Assembly: GCA_002726245.1 (NCBI GenBank)
Contig: PBSM01000034.1
Coordinates: forward strand, 1 to 32,720
From: Planctomycetaceae bacterium
Lineage (GTDB): Bacteria; Planctomycetota; Planctomycetia; Pirellulales; Pirellulaceae
Length of the DNA stretch: 32,720 bases
Direction of reading: 5' to 3'
This document shows, in pieces, positions 6,823 through 13,395 of the stretch. The notes under the pieces were generated by a model that saw only the letters and a program-made list of their open reading frames with translations, did not search any database and was not told the origin of the DNA. A program made the position numbers and the translations under genes. Numbering within the stretch: the stretch's first letter is position 1; each line of letters begins with the position of its first letter.

Positions 6823-8955
6823 ATGCTCCATCGATCGTTTCCCGTCGCTCCGCTGTTGCTTGGCTTGCTTGTTTCTCCTCCTGCCGTTCTTGCCGAACTG
6901 AAAGCCGGCGCGGCGATCGTCGATGTCACACCCGTGCAACTTCCTGTCTTCGTGAACGGCAATATGCGGAGCAAGTCGATCGACGTCATCTCAACGCGAG
7001 TCAATGCCCGCGCGATTGTTCTCGACGATGGCCAGGAACGACTCGCGATTGTCGTGGTTGACAGTTGCATGATGTCTCGACCTTTCTTAGACGAGGCGAA
7101 GTTGCTCGCTTCGCAGCGGACGAAGATCAAGCCAGATCGCATGATGATCTCCGCGACGCATACCCACTCCGCTCCGGCGAGCATGGGTTGTCTTGGAACG
7201 GATGCCGACCCGACGTACGTCCCTTATCTCCGTGAGAAGCTCGCTGAAGCGATCGCTGCGGCCGAAGCGAACCTCGAGCCTGCACGAGTCGGTTGGGCGG
7301 TTGAGAATGCAGCCGCGTTCACCGCGCTGCGTCGTTGGATCATCAGGCCCGATCGGATTCGCAACGATCCGTTCGGCAATCCAACCGTTCGAGCTACGAT
7401 GCACGCCGGCAGCAATTGGGACAACGTGACGGGCGAGTCCGGCCCGGAAGACCCCGATCTATCTTTGATCTCGATTCAGTCCACCGACGGACGGCCGATC
7501 GCTGTGCTGGCGAACTTTTCGATGCACTACTTCTCCGGCGAGAAGGGATTGAGTGCGGATTATTTCGGCAGGTTTTGCACGGGCCTCGAGGAGCGACTCG
7601 GTCAGGCAGCCGATGATAAGCATCAGCGATTCGTCGGCTTGATGTCGCACGGCTGCAGTGGCGATATCTGGCGTCGTGATTATAAAAAGCCTGGTGATCA
7701 TCCGGAGAACAACTACACGATCAAAAGTTATACGCAAGGGCTGCTGAAGATTGCGACGCGTGCGTACGAGAACATCGATTACGACGACGATGCAGACTTG
7801 GCGATGGCTGAGCAGCGGATGCAGTTGGACTATCGCGTGCCAGATGCTCACCGACTGGAGTGGGCGAAGCGAATTGTGGAAGGTTACGGTGATCGGCTTC
7901 CCGAAACACAGACAGAAGTCTACGCCCGCGAGCAGGTTATTCTGCACGAGCGCCAATACACCGAGATTGTCGTTCAGGCTATTCGAATCGGTGACATCGG
8001 CATCGCGACAACGCCGAACGAAACTTATGCACTCACCGGGTTGAAGTTGAAGCTGCAAAGTCCGCTGCCTAACACAATGGTGATCGAGCTGGCGAACGGC
8101 GGCGACGGTTACATTCCTCCACCTGAACAGCATCACCTCGGTGGCTACAACACCTGGCCCGCGCGATCCGCCGGTCTGGAGATTCAAGCCGAACCGAGAA
8201 TTACCGAGGCGGCACTCGCTTCTCTCGAGAGCATCACACGCAAGAGCCGTCGCGAGTTCCGACAGAGCCGTGGCGAAGCGGTTGACGCAATCTTGACACT
8301 CAAGCCGATCGCGTACTGGCGGATGGACGAGCATTCGCTGCCTGTCGCGAAAGACAATTCGGTCCTGAATCTCGACGCGATTTACGAACCGGGAGTCGCC
8401 TTCTTCCTCGACGGTCCTCAATCAGACATATTCTGTCGCGACGGCGAGACGAACCGCGCGGCACATTTCGCGGGCGGCAGAATGCGCGCGAGGCTCCCGC
8501 AGATCGGCGAGGAGTATTCGGTCTCGCTCTGGTTCTGGAACGGGATGCCTGTCGAAGCGCGGGGCACTGCTGGTTGGATGTTCTCGCGAGGCCGACATCA
8601 GGGGCTAGGACGTGGCAGCGACCACATTGGCCTGGGTGGCACGGAGACCGATCCCGGCAAGCTGGTCTATCAAGAGGCCAACGGAAAACCCTCCGTCGGT
8701 CGAACGGCGATTGAGCGTTGGACTTGGAATCACCTCACGTTCATGCGCGGACGAGAAGGAATGGTGATCTTCTTGAACGGAGAGGTTGATGTGACTCATA
8801 AGCCCCGCGATCCCGATCAGAAGGGCGCGAACCTGACAGACTTCTTTTTCGGCGGTCGCAGCGACAACGACTCCAACTGGGAAGGCAGATTGGACGAGAT
8901 TGCAGTGTTTGACCGCACATTGACGCCCGATGAAGTAAACATACTTGCCAAGTAG
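6823..8955 (+). CDS. Secreted neutral/alkaline ceramidase-like protein with C-terminal LamG domain
   Basis: A 710-residue protein. Residues 1-24 form a signal peptide ending near VLA-EL. Residues ~25-470 resemble the neutral/alkaline non-lysosomal ceramidase N-terminal domain: KAGAAIVDVTP at the start, ISATHTHSAP (candidate metal histidines around residue 110), NFSMHY and a later SHGCSGDIWRRDY block. Residues ~495-710 form a LamG/concanavalin-like sandwich, with YWRMDE, NRAAHFAGG, EEYSVSLWFWN and a final GRLDEIAVFDRTLTPDEV. In planctomycetes such proteins are usually exported hydrolases of uncertain substrate, so ceramidase activity itself is unproven. The TAG stop is part of a GTAGGT sequence resembling the left foot of a REP element, and a group II intron remnant starts 39 bases later. 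Confidence 0.78.
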   Translation: MLHRSFPVAPLLLGLLVSPPAVLAELKAGAAIVDVTPVQLPVFVNGNMRSKSIDVISTRVNARAIVLDDGQERLAIVVVDSCMMSRPFLDEAKLLASQRTKIKPDRMMISATHTHSAPASMGCLGTDADPTYVPYLREKLAEAIAAAEANLEPARVGWAVENAAAFTALRRWIIRPDRIRNDPFGNPTVRATMHAGSNWDNVTGESGPEDPDLSLISIQSTDGRPIAVLANFSMHYFSGEKGLSADYFGRFCTGLEERLGQAADDKHQRFVGLMSHGCSGDIWRRDYKKPGDHPENNYTIKSYTQGLLKIATRAYENIDYDDDADLAMAEQRMQLDYRVPDAHRLEWAKRIVEGYGDRLPETQTEVYAREQVILHERQYTEIVVQAIRIGDIGIATTPNETYALTGLKLKLQSPLPNTMVIELANGGDGYIPPPEQHHLGGYNTWPARSAGLEIQAEPRITEAALASLESITRKSRREFRQSRGEAVDAILTLKPIAYWRMDEHSLPVAKDNSVLNLDAIYEPGVAFFLDGPQSDIFCRDGETNRAAHFAGGRMRARLPQIGEEYSVSLWFWNGMPVEARGTAGWMFSRGRHQGLGRGSDHIGLGGTETDPGKLVYQEANGKPSVGRTAIERWTWNHLTFMRGREGMVIFLNGEVDVTHKPRDPDQKGANLTDFFFGGRSDNDSNWEGRLDEIAVFDRTLTPDEVNILAK

Positions 8956-8968
8956 GTTACGTTCGCCG
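8953..8968. repeat. Left arm of a disrupted family A REP palindrome
   Basis: GTAGGTTACGTTCGCC matches the left foot of the family A hairpins with two substitutions. The matching right arm is absent, and the group II intron remnant starts 26 bases later. Its TAG is the stop codon of the preceding gene. Confidence 0.45.
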
Positions 8969-8994
8969 TGCGGCACCAAATTTGCGCCACTACG

Positions 8995-9409
8995 GTGCGC
9001 CGGCGTAAACCGGTGAGTAACAGAGAATGAAAGTCTCTTACAGTGAAGGAGTAGCGAACGTATCGCCACTGAGGCAGGTACACCACAGGGCGGGAGTATT
9101 TCACCCGCCCTCGCGAATGAGTACCTGCATTACGTGTTTGATCTGTGGGCCGATCAATGGCGGAGTCAGCATCCGCGCCGTGACGTTGTCATGGTGCGTT
9201 TTGCTGATGATATCGTGATGGGTTTCGAACACCGCTCGGATGCCGAGCGGTTCCAGCAAGACTTGCGGGAACGCTTCCACAAGTTTGCATTGGAACTGCA
9301 CCCCGACAAAACACGCTGATCTCAGCTAGTTTCGCTCACATACGTGCGGTAGTTCCGCTCGCAGGGATCTGTGCGGGGGGCGTCGGGTAACCGGCGTCCC
9401 TACCGCGAC
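8995..9409 (+). mobile_element. Internally deleted group II intron
   Basis: The left end starts GTGCGCCGGCG and runs through a stretch typical of bacterial group II intron 5' ends (GTGAGTAAC, GAATGAAAGTCTC, AGTGAAGGAGTAGCG). Around 9060-9065 this jumps directly into the last third of an intron-encoded reverse transcriptase frame. After that frame comes a domain-V-like hairpin (GCGG 9346-9349 with CCGC 9355-9358, then GGGATCTGTGCGG). A domain-VI-like stem follows at 9378-9386/9391-9399 with a GTAA loop, ending CTACCGCGAC near 9409. Most of domain I, RT domains 0-4 and the maturase/endonuclease region are missing, so it should be immobile on its own. Exact ends are by motif recognition only. 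Confidence 0.72.
9065..9319 (+). pseudogene. Reverse transcriptase/maturase fragment of a group II intron
   Basis: An open frame of about 84 codons without a start. It reads ATEAGTPQGG, then SISPALANEYLHYVFDLW and VMVRFADDIVMGF, ending ELHPDKTR and a stop. GTPQGG and FADD are the block 4/5 motifs of group II intron reverse transcriptases; FADD holds two catalytic aspartates. The upstream fingers region and the downstream thumb/X domain are absent. It is a remnant, not a functional enzyme. Confidence 0.88.
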
Positions 9410-9550
9410 CGGTCGCTGTACTGAGACGGAATTGCTAGCGCGAACTGCGACCCTGCCACATCCCTGCGCCTTGTAGGAATTACATCGCACACGGCGGAAC
9501 CGATAAACTGATGACTCTTTGAGGGAGTGGCCGTCGCTCGGAACGCAAAC

Positions 9551-10351
9551 ATGCAACTTCAGAATGGCTCACTACGGCTCTTCCGTCTGTTTGGCATCGA
9601 CGTCTTTCTGCATTGGTCATGGCTGATCATCGCGTACTTCCGCATCAGAAATCCGATTGTCCAGTACGAGTCTCAGGCGTGGGCGGTCGCCGAGTATTTG
9701 TCGCTGTTTGGGATCGTGTTACTGCACGAATTCGGCCACGCGTTGGCCTGCCGGTCGGTCGGCGGAACGGCTCAACGGATTGTTCTCTGGCCGCTAGGCG
9801 GCGTCGCTTACGTTGCGCCCCCACCGCGACCGGGTGCAGTGCTCTGGAGCTTGGCCGCCGGACCGCTGGTGAACGTCGTGCTGTTGCCAGTCACCCTCGG
9901 AATCGTGATTCTGAGTATGCTCCTCGGAGGGCTCCAGCCAGAGGGGCAGATTGACGGAGCTGCGGCACCACCCGCCGTTGAGAAGGCTGCCGAGGCGCCA
10001 GGCGTTGGCAACGTGGCGCCGGAGGCGGAGAAGTTGGACGCAACGCGGCCCTCGGACATTCATCAGTTTCTCACGGTCGTCGCGGTAATCAACTTGGTCT
10101 TGCTGGTCTTCAACATGCTGCCGATTTATCCGCTCGATGGCGGACAGATCGTCCAGGCCTTGCTATGGTTCGTGATCGGCAGGGCGAGAAGCCTAATGCT
10201 GGTGACCGGAGTCAGCCTCGTAGCGGGCGTTGGGTTAATCGGGCTCGCCGTGATCATCGGCGATTGGTGGTTAGTGGTGCTCGCGGTCTTCGTGGCGATT
10301 ACCGCCTGGAATGGATTGCAGCAATCACGAGTTCTCGTTCGCATGCTGTGA
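9551..10351 (+). CDS. Site-2 protease family (M50) membrane metalloprotease, cut short by TGA
   Basis: A 266-residue membrane protein. HEFGH (residues 59-63) is the HEXXH zinc site, and YPLDGG (D196) supplies the third zinc ligand in the second conserved site. Hydrophobic segments lie around residues 18-35, 45-65, 90-125, 175-195 and 215-255. Residues ~135-170 form an Ala/Glu/Pro-rich loop. S2P proteases cleave transmembrane regulators such as anti-sigma factors. The ATG at 9551 is preferred over an in-frame GTG at 9527 because the conserved SLRLFRLFGIDVFLHWSW begins just after it. The TGA at 10349-10351 falls before a zinc-ribbon tail that continues in the same frame, so this is probably the N-terminal part of a longer protein. 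The protease core itself is complete. Confidence 0.82.
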   Translation: MQLQNGSLRLFRLFGIDVFLHWSWLIIAYFRIRNPIVQYESQAWAVAEYLSLFGIVLLHEFGHALACRSVGGTAQRIVLWPLGGVAYVAPPPRPGAVLWSLAAGPLVNVVLLPVTLGIVILSMLLGGLQPEGQIDGAAAPPAVEKAAEAPGVGNVAPEAEKLDATRPSDIHQFLTVVAVINLVLLVFNMLPIYPLDGGQIVQALLWFVIGRARSLMLVTGVSLVAGVGLIGLAVIIGDWWLVVLAVFVAITAWNGLQQSRVLVRML

Positions 10352-10645
10352 GCCCCACGTCACGCGGCACTTGCCTGTCCGTCGTGCGGGGTGGCTCCTC
10401 CAGGGCCATTTTGGGGATGTGGCCGCTGCCGTACGCGTTTTGATCTCTTTGCGACGGGAGCCGTCTGTCCTGGATGTGGCGCAGTCGTATTGGACGCGGC
10501 CTGCTCGGAATGCGGCGCAAAGCAGCCGGTGCAAGCGTGGTCGGGCACAGCGGCAGAGGGGCCGTTGGGATCCGGGGTTGTGATGGTCGAGCCTGGGACC
10601 GCAGTGCCGACGACCGAGCCGCCTGGTGAGTCGCCGCCATCGTGA
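10352..10645 (+). pseudogene. Zinc-ribbon tail of the site-2 protease, separated by an in-frame TGA
   Basis: It reads on in exactly the frame of the protease after its TGA: APRHAALACPSCG, then FWGCGRCRTRFD, AVCPGCGAV and ACSECGAKQP. This makes four cysteine pairs forming two zinc ribbons, followed by a Pro/Glu/Ser-rich end. From my knowledge of planctomycete S2P relatives, this double ribbon is normally their C-terminus. An internal GTG at 10391 could start a shorter protein, but it would lose the first cysteine pair (codons at 10376 and 10385), so an independent gene is unlikely. Either a nonsense mutation (CGA to TGA would fit), a sequencing error, or stop-codon readthrough. Confidence 0.75.
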
Positions 10646-10693
10646 GTCGATCGCAACCTGCAGAACGGAAAGAGGGAAACAACGTCGTGCCGT

Positions 10694-10795
10694 GTACTAG
10701 CACCAAACGGAATTTGACCAAGGGTGCGTTCACATTGAAGTTTTACGCTTTCAAAGTTTATACAAATTCACCCGAATTCCATTTGGTGCTAGTAC
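10694..10795. mobile_element. 102-bp MITE-like element with 21-bp terminal inverted repeats
   Basis: The left end GTACTAGCACCAAA... (10694-10714) and right end (10775-10795) are inverted repeats matching at 20 of 21 positions. The interior (about 60 bases) is AT-rich compared with its surroundings and encodes nothing. Its right end coincides with the point where the minus-strand partner-gene remnant loses its recognisable sequence. No target-site duplication is obvious. Confidence 0.65.
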
Positions 10796-10975
10796 AGCGA
10801 ATCGCGTACAGCAGGGCACCGATAGCAATTGCGCCGACAACTCGTCGTCCATCGCTTCTCCGCACAGCCAATCATCATCGCCGTGATCACCGACGTGAAC
10901 TCCTGACCGACACCTCAGCGTTGCCAAGTGTTTCGCGTTGTCCCGCGGGAGTCGAACTGCCCAGCTACCGATCAC
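10796..10975 (-). pseudogene. Truncated partner gene of the MoxR ATPase (possibly bpX2-like)
   Basis: It starts with GTG at 10975, overlapping the TGA of the MoxR remnant (GTGA), the sign of a translationally coupled operon. It reads VIGSWAVRLPRDNAKHLATLRC, then GDDDWLCGEAMDDELSAQLLSVPCCTRFAVLAP, and then runs into the MITE-like element at 10795. The layout (short strand, Trp-Leu-x-Gly, Leu-rich helix, Pro-x-x-x-Arg-Phe) reminds me of the small bpX2-type proteins encoded beside MoxR and vWA proteins in MoxR-vWA-beta-propeller ternary systems. That assignment is from memory and tentative. Only about 60 codons remain, so it cannot be functional. Confidence 0.45.
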
Positions 10976-11790
10976 GCTTCACCTCCCATCGCGTTCCACA
11001 GTTGCTCGAATTGCGCGTTCAAGAATGTTCGCTGTTGGTCGTCACTCACCCATTGGCAGCGCGCGGCGAGGACGCCGAGTTGATCGCGAAAGTAGGCTCG
11101 CTCGCTCGGTTGAAGGGACGTCTTCCGAGGCGATACGACCGCTGATTCGCTCGATATCGCGAGCCGGAACTTCGGCGTCGGGTGTTTCGTGACCTGCCGC
11201 GCGGGGATGCTTCGCGCCATTCAGGTTCGTCTCGCCCCTTTCGATGGCGTCTTGGCCGATCGAGGCCAACACCTCCTGTTGTTCTTCCCGGTCCCAAATG
11301 TATCGCAACACCCACAGGTCGCTCGGATGAGCGACGTCGCGACCGCAGAGCAACGCGTTGGACGCGAGCATGCGTTGCAACTTCACGGCGCGGCGATCCG
11401 AGATAGGAATACCGGCGTGCCGCAAACGATGTACCAGCTCGAGGTAGGGCGTTACGACTTGCGATAGGTCAACATCGACGATTCCTTGTTGCAGCCGGCT
11501 GATTTCATCGACGTGCATTGCGGGGCGGCCGGATTTGTTTCGACGTCCAATCGCCAACCGGCTGACAACACGGCGAGCAGTTGCTCTTGTGGCACATTGT
11601 CGCAACGAACTCGAAGTAGAAAGCGGTCGAAGAGCGCTCCCAGTGCATCATCCTCCGGCAGGCGATTGCTCGCGCCGACGACCATCAATGTGTCGAGATG
11701 TCTCATCTCGCGTCCGCGGCGAAACACACGTTCATTTAGAACCATCAGCAGGCCCTCTGGATCTATCGTCACTCCGGCAGGAACCCCCAA
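10972..11790 (-). pseudogene. MoxR/RavA-type AAA+ ATPase remnant, 5'-truncated with two frameshifts
   Basis: Three overlapping minus-strand frames carry consecutive parts of one protein. The first (to about 11525) holds LLMVLNERVFRRG, MVVGASNRLPEDDAL (sensor 1) and FDRFLLRVRC (arginine finger). After a one-base shift near 11518-11530, the second reads MHVDEISRLQQG, LVHRLRHAGIPISDRRAVKLQR (sensor 2) and SDLWVLRYIWDREEQQ. A second shift around 11115-11150 leads to LQPSERAYFRDQLGVLAARCQW and the C-terminus at 10972. The part before LNERVF is missing, including Walker A and Walker B, and is replaced by unrelated coding-like sequence (YNLATHREPYDPLGVPAG). Such ATPases normally work with a vWA partner as a chaperone. 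This copy must be dead. Confidence 0.82.
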
Positions 11791-11961
11791 CGGATCGTAG
11801 GGTTCGCGATGAGTTGCGAGATTATACCCGGTAGCCCCGGGGAGGTTTGCCCCGCAGAACAGAGCACCAGGGCAAGTAAGACTTGAGTTCCGCCTTTCGA
11901 TCAGTCATATTCAACGAACAAGCCATTCCCGCCGAACCGCATCCTGCCTGGGAGACAATCT
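11791..11961. other. Junction region beyond the MoxR remnant
   Basis: No gene recognised. On the minus strand the frame of the MoxR remnant stays open some way upstream (LPGATGYNLATHREPYDP), but it does not resemble a MoxR N-terminus, suggesting a deletion or insertion joint near 11750-11765. At its right end, GGGAG before the 11962 ATG serves the next gene. Confidence 0.4.
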
Positions 11962-13272
11962 ATGTCGCGCCGCTCCGATTTCAATCGTCGTGATTTCTTG
12001 AAGACGTCCACTGCTGCTGGTGCCGTCGCCGTCGCGGGTGGTGTTTGGAGCGAGACGGTGGCTGAAGAATCGAACTCGCCGAACGAGAAGATCAACATCG
12101 CCTGCATCGGGACGGCCAATCAGGCGCGGTTCTCCATCAATAACATAAAGGGCGAAAACATCACGGTCGTTTGTGATGTCGATCAGAACTATCTCGACCG
12201 CGCGAAGGCTGACTTCCCGGACGCTCTCGCGTACGTTGACTACCGGGAAATGCTGGAGAAGGAAGCGGATAAGCTCGACGCGGTTGTTGTCGCGACGGCT
12301 GATCACACGCATGCCCCCGCTTCGATTCGCGCGATTCGGAAAGGATTGCACTGCTATTGCGAGAAACCACTCACGCACACGGTTGAAGAATCGCGTCTTG
12401 TTGCGGAAGCTGCCAAGGAACATAAGGTCGCGACTCAGTTGGGCACTCAGATTCACGCTCGCGACAACTATCGTCGTGTCGTCGAAATCATTCAGTCCGG
12501 CGCGATCGGCGAAGTGGCGGAAGTTCATGTCTGGGTTGGCAAAGGTTGGGGTGGCGGAGACCGCCCCGAAGTCGCCGAGACTCCACCAAAGTCACTCAGT
12601 TGGGACTTGTGGCTTGGTGCGGCACCCGAACGGCCATTTGCTGCCGGTCGGTATCATCCAGCACAATGGCGTCGCTGGTGGGACTTCGGCCAAGGAACTC
12701 TGGGCGATATGGCGTGTCACTATATGGACCTGCCGTTCTGGGCGATGAAGTTGCGGCATCCGACTCGTTGCGAAGCCGAAGGACCCGAGGTTCATCCCGA
12801 AACGTGCCCGCTAGGCTTGATCGTCCGCTATGAGTATCCGCGGCGCGAGGGTCTGCCGGCGGCGAAGCTAACTTGGTACGACGGCAATCTAGTTCCGAAG
12901 ATGGTTCACGGCGAGCGTGTGCCGAGTTCGGGTGTCATGTTCGTCGGCAGCGAAGGCATGATGTTCGCCAACTATGGCAGCTATCGCTTGTTCCCGCAGG
13001 ACAAGTTCAAAGGTTTCGAGCCGCCCGAGCAAACGATCGCCAAGTCGATTGGTCATCATGCCGAGTGGATTAAGGCCTGCAAGGACGGATCGCTAACGAC
13101 GTGCAACTTTGACTATTCGGGTGCGCTTTCAGAGGCGGTCTTGCTCGGAAACGTCTCCTACCGGGTTGGCACAGCCCTCGACTGGGACGCCAAAAACCTC
13201 AAAGCGACGAACTGCCCCGAGGCCGACAAATACATCCGCAAGGAGTACCGCAGCGGTTGGGAAGTTGCCTGA
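11962..13272 (+). CDS. Tat-exported Gfo/Idh/MocA family oxidoreductase
   Basis: A 436-residue protein. It begins with a twin-arginine leader, FNRRDFLKTSTAAGAVAVAGG. Residues ~45-165 form the NAD(P)-binding Rossmann domain (KINIACIGTANQAR, then VVCDVDQ), with the family hallmark CEKPLTH around residue 132. The C-terminal alpha/beta domain includes GQGTLGDMACHYMDLPFW, where the His is the usual catalytic-site residue. The glycine fingerprint reads GTANQA rather than GxGxxG. Planctomycetes have many exported members thought to oxidise or rearrange sugars with a tightly bound cofactor; the substrate is unknown. GGGAG stands just before the ATG. The PSD1 and DUF1501 genes follow on the same strand. 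Confidence 0.87.
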   Translation: MSRRSDFNRRDFLKTSTAAGAVAVAGGVWSETVAEESNSPNEKINIACIGTANQARFSINNIKGENITVVCDVDQNYLDRAKADFPDALAYVDYREMLEKEADKLDAVVVATADHTHAPASIRAIRKGLHCYCEKPLTHTVEESRLVAEAAKEHKVATQLGTQIHARDNYRRVVEIIQSGAIGEVAEVHVWVGKGWGGGDRPEVAETPPKSLSWDLWLGAAPERPFAAGRYHPAQWRRWWDFGQGTLGDMACHYMDLPFWAMKLRHPTRCEAEGPEVHPETCPLGLIVRYEYPRREGLPAAKLTWYDGNLVPKMVHGERVPSSGVMFVGSEGMMFANYGSYRLFPQDKFKGFEPPEQTIAKSIGHHAEWIKACKDGSLTTCNFDYSGALSEAVLLGNVSYRVGTALDWDAKNLKATNCPEADKYIRKEYRSGWEVA

Positions 13273-13297
13273 TTGTGTGAATCGCTCGTTTAAGCCC

Positions 13298-13364
13298 GTT
13301 TGACCCGATGCCATCGGCGAGCCGTTGGTTGTCTGCCAGCCTAGCCTTCGGCAGCGGGTCAAAC
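13298..13364. repeat. Intergenic inverted repeat
   Basis: GTTTGACCCG (13298-13307) and CGGGTCAAAC (13355-13364) are perfect 10-base inverted arms around a 47-base interior that has its own CTGCC/GGCAG pairing. It lies between the oxidoreductase stop and the next start; a terminator or another small repeat family is possible. Confidence 0.6.
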
Positions 13365-13395
13365 AATGCTGCCCATAGTATGACTGGAAGCGCGC

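Noticed and set aside
6585..7061. 158-codon plus-strand open frame spanning the family B element
   Set aside because: It runs through the palindromes and overlaps the start of the ceramidase-like gene, which has a consensus ribosome-binding site and signal peptide.
7459..8421. 320-codon minus-strand open frame
   Set aside because: Antisense to the ceramidase-like/LamG gene, with no conserved motifs or signal sequence.
10349..10351. TGA read as selenocysteine
   Set aside because: The position is a non-catalytic joint between protease and ribbon, and I see no convincing SECIS-like hairpin directly after it; a nonsense change is simpler.
10391..10645. Independent 84-residue zinc-ribbon gene starting at GTG
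   Set aside because: The first cysteine pair of the ribbon is encoded upstream of this GTG and in frame with the protease, so it is better read as the severed protease tail.
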